NCBI GenBank assembly: GCA_017303615.1
Contig: JAFLCK010000005.1
Span: 1 to 64,000 of the forward strand
Length of the DNA stretch: 64,000 nt
Reading direction: 5' to 3'
Source: Obscuribacter phosphatis_A
GTDB lineage: Bacteria; Cyanobacteriota; Vampirovibrionia; Obscuribacterales; Obscuribacteraceae
The notes beneath the pieces are model-generated. The model searched no databases. It was not told where the DNA came from and saw only the letters and a list, made by a program, of their open reading frames with translations. How positions within the stretch are numbered: the first letter of the stretch is position 1; the number at the start of each line of letters is the position of its first letter. The translations under genes were made by a program, and so were the position numbers. Shown piece after piece: positions 53,467-62,467 of the stretch.

Positions 53467-55233
53467 ATGGACGAGCAAAAGCCTTCCTTCGCTAAAAAAG
53501 AAAAGATAGAGCCCGAGATCAAGCTCAGGGTGACGGAAGAAAGCGACGACTCTAAAGATGAAAAGAGATCGCGGCAGAAGTCTTCTCTGGTCGATACACT
53601 AAAGCAGACCAGCAGTCGCATCTTGCCCGAAAAAGATGCCCCGGCCCGTACTTTATTGCCTAGACGTCTGGCTGCTCATGTTATCGATGCTTTGATTCTG
53701 GCTGCTTTCTGTACTGTTTTCTATCTCTTGCTTGGCATAAGCGAAGACCTGGAAAATAAGCGCTCCTTGGCTGCTGTTCTCGCCTATCTTTCTGGTTTGC
53801 CTGGAGATTTCGCCTCGGGCTTTCTTAGTATAGATGCCCTGATTGCCTCGGTCTTGGCTGTTTTCTTGCTTAGTTTGATCAATGCTAGTTTGCCCGGTTC
53901 GGTGGCAATAATGGCTTTCTTGGCTCTTTTGCTTAGTCCGGGTGATGTGAGCGACAATCTTTCTCCGGGGCATTATTTGCTTGTTCAGATCGTCTATCTC
54001 ACCTCACCGGTGCTCTATAACGTGCTCTTTGAAAAGCTTTGCGGTACAACACCAGGCAAACATCTGCTCGGTCTCAAGATAAAGGGTTTTGATCAAGACG
54101 GTCTTGATATACAAGCCCCGACTAATCCCGGCTGGCTCAATATTTTTGCCAGAGAGATTCTCAGACTCTTATATATAGACTTTGTTCTGCCCTGGTGGTA
54201 TCCCCTAAGCTTTGCTCTCAAGTGGAAAAGATCAGAACGTATGCTCTATGACCGTTTGGCGGCCACCGGCGTAATCAGCGAAATAGCAGAAACTGGCGAG
54301 TCGGGTAAAGCCCGCAGCTCTAAAGAGAGCTCTCGGTATGAAAAGCGAGCGGCTTTGATCTTGTTCTCTTTGAGCGCAGTCTTCTTTGGTCTTGTTTATA
54401 TCGGGCTACTGCAAGAGCCTTTGCATTTGGTGGGCAAGAAGATCACCTTGAAAGTTTTGAAATATAGCAATCCATCACAATACGGCGAGTATCTTGTTTC
54501 ATCGCTTGTTTATCGAGACAAAGCATACTATCAGGGCGCAGTGGGGCGGTTGCAAGATGACATCCTCAATTTGCGCCGCGTTCTTTCGGTGGCTAAGGCA
54601 AGAAAGCTCGAGCCGGTCAAATATAAACAGATCTATTTGCAGTTGGCCCTTCTCAATCAAGAATTGTCATTGCAGCCAATTGATAAAGGGCAGGCATACA
54701 AGGCACAGTTAGAGAGCATCAAGAATTTTGAGCACTATATAGATATCTGTTCCCAGGCAGGCTTGCCCCTTGAGAAAGACACTCAGTCACTGGTTAAAGA
54801 TTGGCATATAGAAAATATTCGCTATCAGTTGGGTGAACTCTATCTGAGAGCCGAACGCCCGGAAGATGCTGTAAAAGTTTTGCGACAGGCTCTGGATATC
54901 TCAGTGCTTGGTCGAGAAAGACCCTTTGTCTATTATGCCTTGGTCAGAGCCTATGAGGCGCTATCTGATCAGGAAGGGGCCATTAACGCCTTGAATGAAC
55001 TTTCCGGTCTTTATATAGACGAGCTTGAGAGCGCCTATGCTCAAGGTGACGACGCCAGGGTGCAGACTATTTTTACCGATTTCTTCCAGACCCGCTTGAA
55101 GCAGATTAAGGCATTGAAGCAAGCTTCGCGTAAGCAGGAAGCCGCGGAATTAGTGAAGAGCACCAAGCTTGTTTTGCATAAATATGCCGACAGTCGCCTT
55201 GGTGAAAAGCAAGAGCTGGACGAGCTTCGCTAA
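53467..55233 (+). CDS. RDD-domain membrane protein with C-terminal TPR region
   Basis: 588 aa. A charged N-terminal stretch (~1-65) leads to an RDD domain with its Arg and Asp residues: LLPRRLAAHVIDALILAAF, several membrane helices to ~195, LCGTTPGKHLLGLKI, and an exit segment near 230-250. After a further transmembrane helix (~298-316, AALILFSLSAVFFGLVYIGLL) a soluble helical region contains TPR-like repeats (YQLGELYLRAERPEDAVKVLRQALDIS; YYALVRAYEALSDQEGAINAL). RDD proteins are linked to ion transport, but the role here is unknown. Shares a divergent promoter with the POT transporter. Confidence 0.85.
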   Translation: MDEQKPSFAKKEKIEPEIKLRVTEESDDSKDEKRSRQKSSLVDTLKQTSSRILPEKDAPARTLLPRRLAAHVIDALILAAFCTVFYLLLGISEDLENKRSLAAVLAYLSGLPGDFASGFLSIDALIASVLAVFLLSLINASLPGSVAIMAFLALLLSPGDVSDNLSPGHYLLVQIVYLTSPVLYNVLFEKLCGTTPGKHLLGLKIKGFDQDGLDIQAPTNPGWLNIFAREILRLLYIDFVLPWWYPLSFALKWKRSERMLYDRLAATGVISEIAETGESGKARSSKESSRYEKRAALILFSLSAVFFGLVYIGLLQEPLHLVGKKITLKVLKYSNPSQYGEYLVSSLVYRDKAYYQGAVGRLQDDILNLRRVLSVAKARKLEPVKYKQIYLQLALLNQELSLQPIDKGQAYKAQLESIKNFEHYIDICSQAGLPLEKDTQSLVKDWHIENIRYQLGELYLRAERPEDAVKVLRQALDISVLGRERPFVYYALVRAYEALSDQEGAINALNELSGLYIDELESAYAQGDDARVQTIFTDFFQTRLKQIKALKQASRKQEAAELVKSTKLVLHKYADSRLGEKQELDELR

Positions 55234-55648
55234 GTTGGGTTGGCGAAGGGCACCGCCAGCGGTGCGCTTGTGTTTGTCTTGCGTCAAAGCTTGCGGGCGC
55301 TGTAAACCCTGATGGATAGCCGCTGTGGCGAAGTTGTGTTCTATCTGTGGCGGAGTTGTGGTACTGCGAATTTAATCTAGCACGATGGTATTGTTTTGCT
55401 TTAGCGCGACTGGAAACGCAGGCCGCGCGGCTGTCCCAGAGATTGCACCAAAAGCGGCCTATGGTAAAAATACCACTTGCCAACATGGCAGTGCGCATGT
55501 AAATTAAGGGCATGGAAAACAAACGCATGCAGTTGCGACGCCCCTAATATAAGTAAAGTTCGCAACCCCTGAAGCAATACTAGTGAGAGATCACTCTGCT
55601 TCTCTGCTTACCTATAAAACCCCTTTTGTCTCCCCTGAGGTTCTATTT
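55234..55648. other. Intergenic region (415 bp) with hairpin and direct repeats
   Basis: Holds a GC-rich palindrome (GCACCGC-CA-GCGGTGC, 55250-55265) close to the end of the RDD gene and without a T-tract. A 16-bp direct repeat (CTGTGGCGAAGTTGTG with one mismatch) lies at 55323-55338 and 55345-55360. The far end carries the ribosome-binding site of the next gene. No tRNA, RNase P or tmRNA motif found. Confidence 0.5.
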
Positions 55649-56689
55649 ATGTCTAACCTAGAAGCAAGCGCTCATAAGCACCATAAACGCGACGACGCCA
55701 AAGACATCGCTGCTTCCCAACATGCTTGGGAACTCTGGAAAAGCAGTGATCCGCGCGATTGGGACAAGGCGCTTGATGAAAGAGAGAGGATAAATAAAAC
55801 CAATCCTAAGGCCTGGAAGAAAGCGATGCATGACATCGATGAACAAGAAGAGCAACAGAAACATAAGCCGCATGTGCAAGTGAAGGCTCAAGCCGATCAG
55901 CCTAAGCTCGCCAAAGCCAAAGAGACCGAGTTGCCTCCCTTGCAAATTGAAGCTGAGAATGTAAACATAGTGCATCCAGGCTATGCACCGGAAAGCAAGT
56001 TTGCACCTAAGACACCTGCCAGTCCTGCCTTCGATCGGGCTTATAATCAGCCTAAACCAGAGTTCTATGGACTTGATCTAGGCGTCTTGCGTGCTGGGGT
56101 CAATAGCAACGGTTCTCTAGATCTTGGTGTCAATATTGGTATCGCCAAGACCGATCTGCAAGTTGGTCTAGAAAACCGTGTCGATGCCGAGTTTATGCCC
56201 ATAGGTGGACCACTGCATGCCCGCGCCGGTGCCGGAGTGGGAGTGAACCGCGATGGCTTCCATTCGGAAGTGGGAGCTGGGGCTAATTTCTTCAATGTCG
56301 TCAATGGTGATGCTGATTTCGGCGCCAAGCTCGGTCGCGATACCGGTGTCGACGGCGATGTGCGCGGTAAAGTCTTTCCTGTGGAAGTGCAAGCTGATGC
56401 CGGTGCCGGTGTTGGACCTGACGGTGTCGATGCCTATACCGGAGCCAATGTGGATGTGCTTGATCAAGCCGGTGTACGCAGTGGCGCGCATTTTTCAATC
56501 AATGATCAAAACTCTAGTGCAGGTGTTGGTGTTGGTCTGCAAGCCGGTGAAGATGTACTCGATTTTGGACCGGCTATCTATAGCGACGGCAATTCCACCA
56601 TCAGACCAAATATTCACCTAGACAGAGGTAATGTAGAAGACCGGACTTTCTATCCCACCGGGGATAGAATCAGAGACAGATTAGACTAG
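55649..56689 (+). CDS. Hypothetical Gly/Asp/Val-rich repetitive protein
   Basis: 346 aa from ATG 55649, chosen for the TGAGG box 8 nt upstream; an in-frame GTG at 55583 has none. Residues ~1-150 are charged and helical (His/Lys/Asp-rich, with WELWKSSDPRDWDKALDERERI). The C-terminal ~200 residues are a series of short beta-type repeats alternating Gly, Val, Asp and Ala (LDLGVNIGIAKTDLQVGLENRV, ARAGAGVGVNRDGFHSEVGAGANFF, VQADAGAGVGPDGVDAYTGANVDV), suggesting a beta-solenoid or barrel-like structure. No signal peptide is evident. Family not recognised. Ends at a bidirectional terminator. Confidence 0.8.
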   Translation: MSNLEASAHKHHKRDDAKDIAASQHAWELWKSSDPRDWDKALDERERINKTNPKAWKKAMHDIDEQEEQQKHKPHVQVKAQADQPKLAKAKETELPPLQIEAENVNIVHPGYAPESKFAPKTPASPAFDRAYNQPKPEFYGLDLGVLRAGVNSNGSLDLGVNIGIAKTDLQVGLENRVDAEFMPIGGPLHARAGAGVGVNRDGFHSEVGAGANFFNVVNGDADFGAKLGRDTGVDGDVRGKVFPVEVQADAGAGVGPDGVDAYTGANVDVLDQAGVRSGAHFSINDQNSSAGVGVGLQAGEDVLDFGPAIYSDGNSTIRPNIHLDRGNVEDRTFYPTGDRIRDRLD

Positions 56690-56773
56690 ATTAGACTAGA
56701 CCAGACCAGATCTTGTCTTGTGCAACTATAGAAAGATTTTGCTGACAAAGCATAAAGGTACCACGGGGGTGGC

Positions 56774-56805
56774 AGAAAGAGACGACCGCAAGGTCGTCTC
56801 TTTCT
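56774..56805. terminator. Bidirectional intrinsic terminator between convergent genes
   Basis: 14-bp perfect stem (arms AGAAAGAGACGACC and complement) with a GCAA tetraloop on the plus strand. It lies between the stops of the genes ending at 56689 (+) and 56810 (-). Confidence 0.85.
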
Positions 56806-56809
56806 ATCA

Positions 56810-59110
56810 TTAGTTTTCTCTTTCCTGAGGTAAAGAGAACTCGTCTTTAGGATGCAGATCGGTGTTTAAATGTTTTGCCTCTAGAGCCGCTCTTTCTTTG
56901 GGCGGTTCCATCAAGCAAGAAAGAAATTGTTTGATCAAGTCTTCGCCGTTATGACCAGTGCTCTCTAATTTTTCGTGCAGACAAAATTGACGATAGCGAG
57001 CCAGTATTACATCTGGTGCTATTTCAATAGGGCGATTACTGCCTATGGCTGTATTGCCAAAATAAAGATGGTGTGGAAAGACGGCTCTAAAGGTCTCGAA
57101 AGTTCTTGCCGTCGGCAGCCAGGTAACAAGCAGCCCACCTTCATTGAGGCAGTTTTTCATAGCCTCAAAATACTCTTTCGAATAAAGCATACCCGCCCTT
57201 GAACTAAAGGGTCTAAGCGCATCGGCTTCGATAATATCAAATTTTCTGCCGCAACTCTCAATATATCTTCTGCCGTCGCCGCTCACTATTTTTATGCGCG
57301 GATCGGTAAACAAAAGATTAAGGGGCTGGTAGCCTGTCTTTTGTCCATGTCTTTCTAATAGCTTTGGCTGCGATTCGATGATTTCAATACAAGTGACAGT
57401 TTTGGTTTCCTTGTGCAGGCTGGCCGAAAAGCAGGTGTCACCTGAACCAAAGCCGATAATTGCCACATGCTCAGGATTTGGATGCAGAAACAGCGGCAAT
57501 AAACCAACTTGAGTGTGATAGCTGCCGAAGGGCACTTCAGAGTGTCCTTCGCCATTGATAAAAACAAAGTGATGATCTTCATAGGCATGCTTGATGGCAG
57601 ACAAGCCGGTGTGGTCTTCTTCGAAATCAAAGTTATCGGAGGCGCCGTGCAAAGTCACCCAGAGCTTTTGTGTTTGCGGCATAGCCAGGCAGGGCAAAAG
57701 GGACAAGACAAAGATCAAGACGCCCTTGAGCAGATAATTTTTGACTTTACTACCGTCTCTTTCCCTTTTGCATTGCAGATAAAGAAAGACCGGCAGAAAC
57801 AGTTGATTCAAGACAATGAGAGCGGTGAGCGAACCGAAAGTGCCAAGATATTTCAAACCGACCAGGGCAAGCAAAATTAGACCTAGAGTACCGCCGACAA
57901 TGTTGGCTAGTTGCAGCAAGGCCACTTTACTGCTTAGCTCTTTGAGATTGTCATGCACGGTGTTTTGTAAGGCATAAAAAGAAATGCCCATCAAGATGGT
58001 CGGTGGCAAGATCATTAGACAAGCCAGACCAAGATAGAGTGATCTAATCAGTTCGCCTTCGCTTGAAAGAAAGGTACTGATGGAAAAGTCGGCAATCTCT
58101 AGGGGATTGTATTGGGCAAAGTAGTTGTTCAGCCAAGCCAGCATTGCCTCCGGCTTAGCCTCTCTATAAATTATGGTCAGGTAAATGGCAGTGTAAGCAG
58201 TGAGCGAAAGTTGCATGAGTAAGAAACGATCGCCCGCTAGTTTCTTTAGCTTGGTGGCGGCTATAAACGAGCCCAGAGCCAGACCAGAGAGATAAAGAAA
58301 GAGCAGCCAACTATAGGTAAAAGTGTTTGACTTGAGCATGACGCCAAGCAATCTGAACCAGATTATCTCAAGTCCAAGGTTGATAAAACCAGATAAGGCA
58401 TAGAGCAGCGACCAAAAGAACAGTGTCTTGTTTTCTTGATTCTTTTTACTGTCCTTAATGGCGCCATTGTCAAAAGCGAGAGTAGATGTTGTCTCTGGAT
58501 CTTCTATTTCTTTCTTGGAATCGCTGTTTGCTCGGCGCCAGATAGGCAGAATTGAGCCTGCGGCCATAATATTTATTGCAGCAGTAATAAAGATAGAAAG
58601 TTCGATGCCCAGATGTCGCATGAGCACTACACCACCAATTAAGGCCCCGAGGGCGGCTCCGGCGGTATTGCCGGCATAGAGCCAGGCTACTTTAGCTGGG
58701 GCTTCTTTTAACTCTGTTATTGCGGCCTTGGTAACCAGGGGGAAACTCATGCCCATTAGCAGTGTGGGAGCCGAAAGAGAAAGAAAGACCAAGGTTGAGA
58801 TAAGAGTGGTGGATAGCTTTGCCGTCAGCTCTAAATAGAAAAAGCGGTAGAGCAAAGGCAAGCTGGCAAGACCACAAAGGGCTATGAGTATTTCAATCAA
58901 TATAAGAAGGAAAAGAGCCTTCTTCCTCTTTAGATCTGCGGTGATCTTAGAGGCAAGCAAGCTGCCTAGCCCTAAACCAGCCATGAAAGCAGCAGCAACT
59001 ATGGCGGCAGCTCCGGCATCAGAGCCTAGCGAAAATGCGGAAAGCCGCTGCCAGAGCACTTGATAGACCAGTGAGCTAAATCCGCCAAGAAATACGAATA
59101 GATAGAGCAT
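56810..59110 (-). CDS. Fused MFS-type transporter / spermidine synthase-like protein
   Basis: 766 aa. The N-terminal ~490 residues have about 12-14 membrane helices in two halves (GGFSSLVYQVLWQRL and, after a polar loop, GFINLGLEIIWFRLLGVML), the internal duplication typical of this family. The C-terminal ~260 residues are a spermidine-synthase-like SAM-binding fold: HVAIIGFGSGDTCFSASL, VTCIEIIESQPKLLERH, IKIVSGDGRRYIESCGRKFDIIEADALRPFSS. The substrate may not be a polyamine; several such fusions have unknown roles. No polyamine biosynthesis gene lies nearby. Confidence 0.88.
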   Translation of the reverse strand: MLYLFVFLGGFSSLVYQVLWQRLSAFSLGSDAGAAAIVAAAFMAGLGLGSLLASKITADLKRKKALFLLILIEILIALCGLASLPLLYRFFYLELTAKLSTTLISTLVFLSLSAPTLLMGMSFPLVTKAAITELKEAPAKVAWLYAGNTAGAALGALIGGVVLMRHLGIELSIFITAAINIMAAGSILPIWRRANSDSKKEIEDPETTSTLAFDNGAIKDSKKNQENKTLFFWSLLYALSGFINLGLEIIWFRLLGVMLKSNTFTYSWLLFLYLSGLALGSFIAATKLKKLAGDRFLLMQLSLTAYTAIYLTIIYREAKPEAMLAWLNNYFAQYNPLEIADFSISTFLSSEGELIRSLYLGLACLMILPPTILMGISFYALQNTVHDNLKELSSKVALLQLANIVGGTLGLILLALVGLKYLGTFGSLTALIVLNQLFLPVFLYLQCKRERDGSKVKNYLLKGVLIFVLSLLPCLAMPQTQKLWVTLHGASDNFDFEEDHTGLSAIKHAYEDHHFVFINGEGHSEVPFGSYHTQVGLLPLFLHPNPEHVAIIGFGSGDTCFSASLHKETKTVTCIEIIESQPKLLERHGQKTGYQPLNLLFTDPRIKIVSGDGRRYIESCGRKFDIIEADALRPFSSRAGMLYSKEYFEAMKNCLNEGGLLVTWLPTARTFETFRAVFPHHLYFGNTAIGSNRPIEIAPDVILARYRQFCLHEKLESTGHNGEDLIKQFLSCLMEPPKERAALEAKHLNTDLHPKDEFSLPQEREN

Positions 59111-59697
59111 GTCTAAACAATAGCAATAATTGGGTTGTCAGCCACTATACTCCGTCTAAGTTAGCATGCTTTCTTGTATATACGATGTCTGAAAGGTTCA
59201 TGAAATGGCGATGAAAAGTGGCATTTGTAGCCAATTTCAATGTTTCTATGTAGTAGGTGTCTCGATAAGCTCACCAGATGCGCATCTTGAAAAATTTATC
59301 TTAGCTCATCTGCGAGGGCTGATAGTGGGCTTTTCAAGATGTTCGTGTCTCTTGAGTTTCAGGCAACGTATATAGCAAATCTATCTAAAGTGTACTAATC
59401 ATGCTGTCTTGCAAAGTTGGTTAGACCGGGCTTATGATGATTGGCATAGAAACGCAATTGAATCTTCTCTGTCGGAAAGCGAGTTTCCACTCTCGATCTT
59501 CTTCGATAGATAAGACTTTCGAAAAGAAAAGCCTAAAGCACCAACTTTCAGGGTTTGACTTTTCAAAGAGTCGTTCGTTTTGATTCCAGTTTCGTTTTTC
59601 AATCCACATCCCAATACCCTAAAGTCCTGCATAAGCGCGCTGCCATCCCTACTCTGCAGCCGTGCTGTGCCACTGTATTCAATACCAGGAGGTCATC
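59111..59697. other. Long intergenic region (587 bp)
   Basis: Between divergent genes. It contains an 11-bp inverted repeat CATCTTGAAAA (59283-59293) / TTTTCAAGATG (59331-59341) enclosing 37 nt, and a clear ribosome-binding site (AGGAGGT) at its right end. Short minus-strand frames here have no plausible starts. No tRNA seen. It could hide a small RNA, but no promoter-terminator pair was confirmed. Confidence 0.5.
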
Positions 59698-60036
59698 ATG
59701 AGAAATCCCGCCGATGTTATGGAAAGAGCCGAACTCCATGAAGAGAAAGGTAACTATGCCGAGGCGGAGAGACTGTACAAAAAGGCGCTCAGCCTGAAGT
59801 GCAAGGAAGTGGGCGGTCAGGCTTACGACCTTGTTCCTTTTCTCTACAATCTCGGCATGACACAATATGTCAACGATAACTTTGATGATGCGCTTATTTC
59901 GCTCAATCGAGTCTTGACCTTGCTTACTTCCCAGCAAGAAGAAATCAATGCCGAGATCAAGGAAATTCGTAATCTTCTTTGTGATTTGACCCATGAAGCA
60001 GAACAGGCTTCTGTGCCAATGGCTGCCAATGCCTAA
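59698..60036 (+). CDS. Small TPR protein
   Basis: 112-aa soluble protein with two to three TPR units: ADVMERAELHEEKGNYAEAERLYKKALSLK, YDLVPFLYNLGMTQYVNDNFDDALISLNRVLTLL, then a C-terminal helix. ATG 59698 is preceded by a perfect AGGAGGT 6 nt upstream, the best ribosome-binding site in the window, which suggests high translation. Preceded by 587 bp of non-coding sequence and followed by a strong terminator, so it forms its own transcript. Partner unknown. Confidence 0.88.
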   Translation: MRNPADVMERAELHEEKGNYAEAERLYKKALSLKCKEVGGQAYDLVPFLYNLGMTQYVNDNFDDALISLNRVLTLLTSQQEEINAEIKEIRNLLCDLTHEAEQASVPMAANA

Positions 60037-60096
60037 TTTTTAGGACAAGTTTAAACGCGAAGAGAAAAGAGAGAAAAAGACCAACAAAATGGTCGG

Positions 60097-60136
60097 CAAA
60101 GGGCGCGGCAAAAGCTGCGACCCTTTGTTTTTTTTT
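60097..60136 (+). terminator. Strong intrinsic terminator of the small TPR gene
   Basis: 13-bp stem with one bulged A (CAAAGGG-CGCGGC / GCTGCG-A-CCCTTTG), AAAA loop, followed by nine T's. Confidence 0.92.
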
Positions 60137-60140
60137 AGGG

Positions 60141-60734
60141 CTAAGCAGGCTTTTGTCCGCGCTGAAAATATTCAAGGGCTTGATTGTCTGAGAGATCCAG
60201 ACTAAATTCCTGCCATTGTCCATCTTCACCAAGGACTGCGGCATTGACCTGACCAGACATGGTACCTGTGAACTGACAGGTAATCTGAGCGCCCGCCTCA
60301 TTGGTAAAGCCTTCGCCTTCGCAGAAAACAATACCTTTCAGTTCTTTTCTGACACTCTTCCAGACAGTGTCGAAGAGTACCCAACCGGCTTCGCTGTCCA
60401 GTCCAATCAAAGGTCTGAAGTTGTAAATCACCTTCACTCTTTTCATATACTGACAAAGCCAGCGTACTGCCGATGCCGGATTGATTGGCACCGGACTGTC
60501 CAGCAGCATCCTCACCGTTTCTTCGATGGCTTCATCGAATTCAGAAGTGGCGCAATTTAGTTTCACTACATCGACCACCGGCTCGCCGCTATCTAAGAGC
60601 AAAGTTAGTTCTTGCCAGTCGCCTGGTTCGCTTTCTTGATCCGATTCAATTTCGGCATCGATCATATTTTCTTGCAGCCAGTCGGCTATGTCATCAATCG
60701 AGATGGCTTTGTCGGTGACACCAAAAAATTTCAT
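60141..60734 (-). CDS. Hypothetical protein
   Basis: 197-aa acidic soluble protein, with no signal peptide or membrane segment. It has a mixed alpha/beta character with motifs such as AISIDDIADWLQENMIDAEIES, DWQELTLLLDSGEPVVDVVKLN, AVRWLCQYMKRVKVIYNFRPL and GIVFCEGEGFTNEAGAQITCQF. ATG start with GAGGAAAC upstream. It follows the M28 peptidase gene by 28 nt on the same strand, so they may form an operon. Family not recognised. Confidence 0.78.
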   Translation of the reverse strand: MKFFGVTDKAISIDDIADWLQENMIDAEIESDQESEPGDWQELTLLLDSGEPVVDVVKLNCATSEFDEAIEETVRMLLDSPVPINPASAVRWLCQYMKRVKVIYNFRPLIGLDSEAGWVLFDTVWKSVRKELKGIVFCEGEGFTNEAGAQITCQFTGTMSGQVNAAVLGEDGQWQEFSLDLSDNQALEYFQRGQKPA

Positions 60735-60762
60735 TGTTTCCTCGGATTCCCTTTAAGGTAAT

Positions 60763-61638
60763 TCAGACTTTACCAGCCAAAGCGGCAGTCATGGCTGTCA
60801 GTCCCAGAACGGCATTTTTATACACTTTCATATTGATTTTGTCCGGGGTATCGTCTTGATGATGGTAATAGGGATAGCGAAAAGGTGCAGTATCGGTGAC
60901 CATTATGGCAGGATAGCCCATCTTCCAAAAGCTGGAGTGATCTGAAAGCGAAATGCCTCTGACCTCTGCCGGCGCAGCCAGGGCTGCACTTGGCGTGGTC
61001 TGAAAGAGTTGAAACTGTCTATGCGCTTCATCAAGAAAACTCTTTGACGATAGGTCGGATATGAAGGCTAAGAAATTGCCAACATCACTTAGTCCGAGCC
61101 GATGAGCGTCCACCTCTTCAGGATAGGACTGGGTCCCGGCACCGGCGGTGAAATAGCCGATGGTCTCGAGGCTGACCATGCCCTTAAGTTGGACCGCAGC
61201 TTTTTTTAGGGCGGTGGCATAGACCAGGCTGCCCATGCCTTCACCACCAAAATACATGGCTTCTTCGTTGGCGAAAGCCACAAAGCGTATGGTCAGCTCG
61301 GGCTTGTAGTCTTTCAGGTCGTTCAAGATTGCAAGCAAAGCCGCTATGCCGCTGGCATTGTCGTTAGCTCCAGGCGTGCCCATTTCGGTGTCATAATGAG
61401 CGCCGATAACCAGAGATTGCGGCGACGCACCAGGCACTACCGCCTCAATATTTTTGAAACTCTGACCGCGATACTGATAAGTATGAACTTCTACTTGAGC
61501 CAGTTTTCGAGCTTCATGTTCTATATAGGCGGCGGCGCTATCAAGAGCCTCTGGCTTGCCGCTGTGTCTTTCGCCGATAGCGAGAGACAGGGTGCGAATA
61601 TGTTTATCTAAGAGAGAAAGAAGAGATGTATCTTTCAA
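60763..61638 (-). CDS. M28-family zinc aminopeptidase
   Basis: 291-aa co-catalytic zinc peptidase. Metal ligands in order: His in IGAHYDT (~82), bridging Asp in GANDNASG (~95), catalytic Glu pair in FANEEAMYFGG (~128), Glu in SLETIGYF and His in YYHHQDDT near the C-terminus. No signal peptide, so probably cytosolic, unlike many M28 enzymes. The start is TTG 61638 with only a weak ribosome-binding site (GGTAAG), so the N-terminus is uncertain. The likely reaction is N-terminal residue removal from peptides. Confidence 0.9.
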   Translation of the reverse strand: MKDTSLLSLLDKHIRTLSLAIGERHSGKPEALDSAAAYIEHEARKLAQVEVHTYQYRGQSFKNIEAVVPGASPQSLVIGAHYDTEMGTPGANDNASGIAALLAILNDLKDYKPELTIRFVAFANEEAMYFGGEGMGSLVYATALKKAAVQLKGMVSLETIGYFTAGAGTQSYPEEVDAHRLGLSDVGNFLAFISDLSSKSFLDEAHRQFQLFQTTPSAALAAPAEVRGISLSDHSSFWKMGYPAIMVTDTAPFRYPYYHHQDDTPDKINMKVYKNAVLGLTAMTAALAGKV

Positions 61639-61688
61639 GGCTGCTTACCGAGAGAAAATCAGAGAGATAGGGAAATTATCAACCTATT

Positions 61689-62351
61689 TTAAAGGGTTAG
61701 CTCTTCTGAAGTGCGGTCGATTAAATGCTCAAGGGCAAGCAGGGTAAAGCGTTCAAAACGATCTTCGCTCAGCGCTTTGTTTTCTACCGTCCAGGAATTT
61801 TCGAAACCTTCCTTTATGAAAGACATGAGGGGGGCGAAGAGCGCTTCGTTCTGCGACAACCCCATTACTTTTGAAGTGGGCAAAAGAAAAAAGTCGACCC
61901 TTTCGCCCCGTCTTTCTTTGCTCTGGTCTTCACCTCTAATCACCAAAGAAAGCAGCGAGGTGGAAAAGCGGCTGCGAAAAAATTCTCTGGTCTTGATTGG
62001 TCGGCGCATGTGGTCAAATTCTGCTGTTTCCACCGTCGTGGTGGGCGCCTGGATCGAAATGGCTAGTGGCCCGCGTCCATTGGCTCTGGTCATTTCTTCG
62101 GCATAAGGTTCAAGCAGGTCATAAATGGCTTGCACCAGGCGCATGGACTCTTTTGCTGCAGGTTCCGGCTTTTGCGCTTGCTCACTAAGGCGGGAATATT
62201 GCTCGGCCTTGGAAGCAAGATAATCTAGATATTCAGGCTTGACTGAAATAGATTTAATAGATCGACTGGTCTTTTTGAAATTATCAAGAATATGACGGCT
62301 CAACCCCTGAGCTGTCACTACATTTGCATTAACCTGTGATTTTGAGAACAT
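61689..62351 (-). CDS. Hypothetical protein
   Basis: 220-aa soluble protein. The N-terminal half is helical (SRHILDNFKKTSRSIKSISVKPEYLDYLASKAEQYSRL). The centre is more beta-rich (GPLAISIQAPTTTVETAEFDHMRRPIKTREFF), and a helical C-terminus follows. No known motif or membrane segment. It lies between the photolyase and M28 peptidase genes in the same orientation. Function unknown. Confidence 0.75.
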   Translation of the reverse strand: MFSKSQVNANVVTAQGLSRHILDNFKKTSRSIKSISVKPEYLDYLASKAEQYSRLSEQAQKPEPAAKESMRLVQAIYDLLEPYAEEMTRANGRGPLAISIQAPTTTVETAEFDHMRRPIKTREFFRSRFSTSLLSLVIRGEDQSKERRGERVDFFLLPTSKVMGLSQNEALFAPLMSFIKEGFENSWTVENKALSEDRFERFTLLALEHLIDRTSEELTL

Positions 62352-62467
62352 AACGCCAATCTCAAGCCGACTTTTTAGATAGCCTTATTAAAGATAAAGG
62401 TATTCAAGAGATTGTAGTAGTTAAGTAATTATCAGAGCCTAGAAGATGGCTCTTTTATATCTCTTCA

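Noticed and set aside
55250..55265. Terminator of the RDD/TPR gene
   Set aside because: The palindrome is perfect but would leave only a tiny loop, and no T-rich tail follows on the plus strand.
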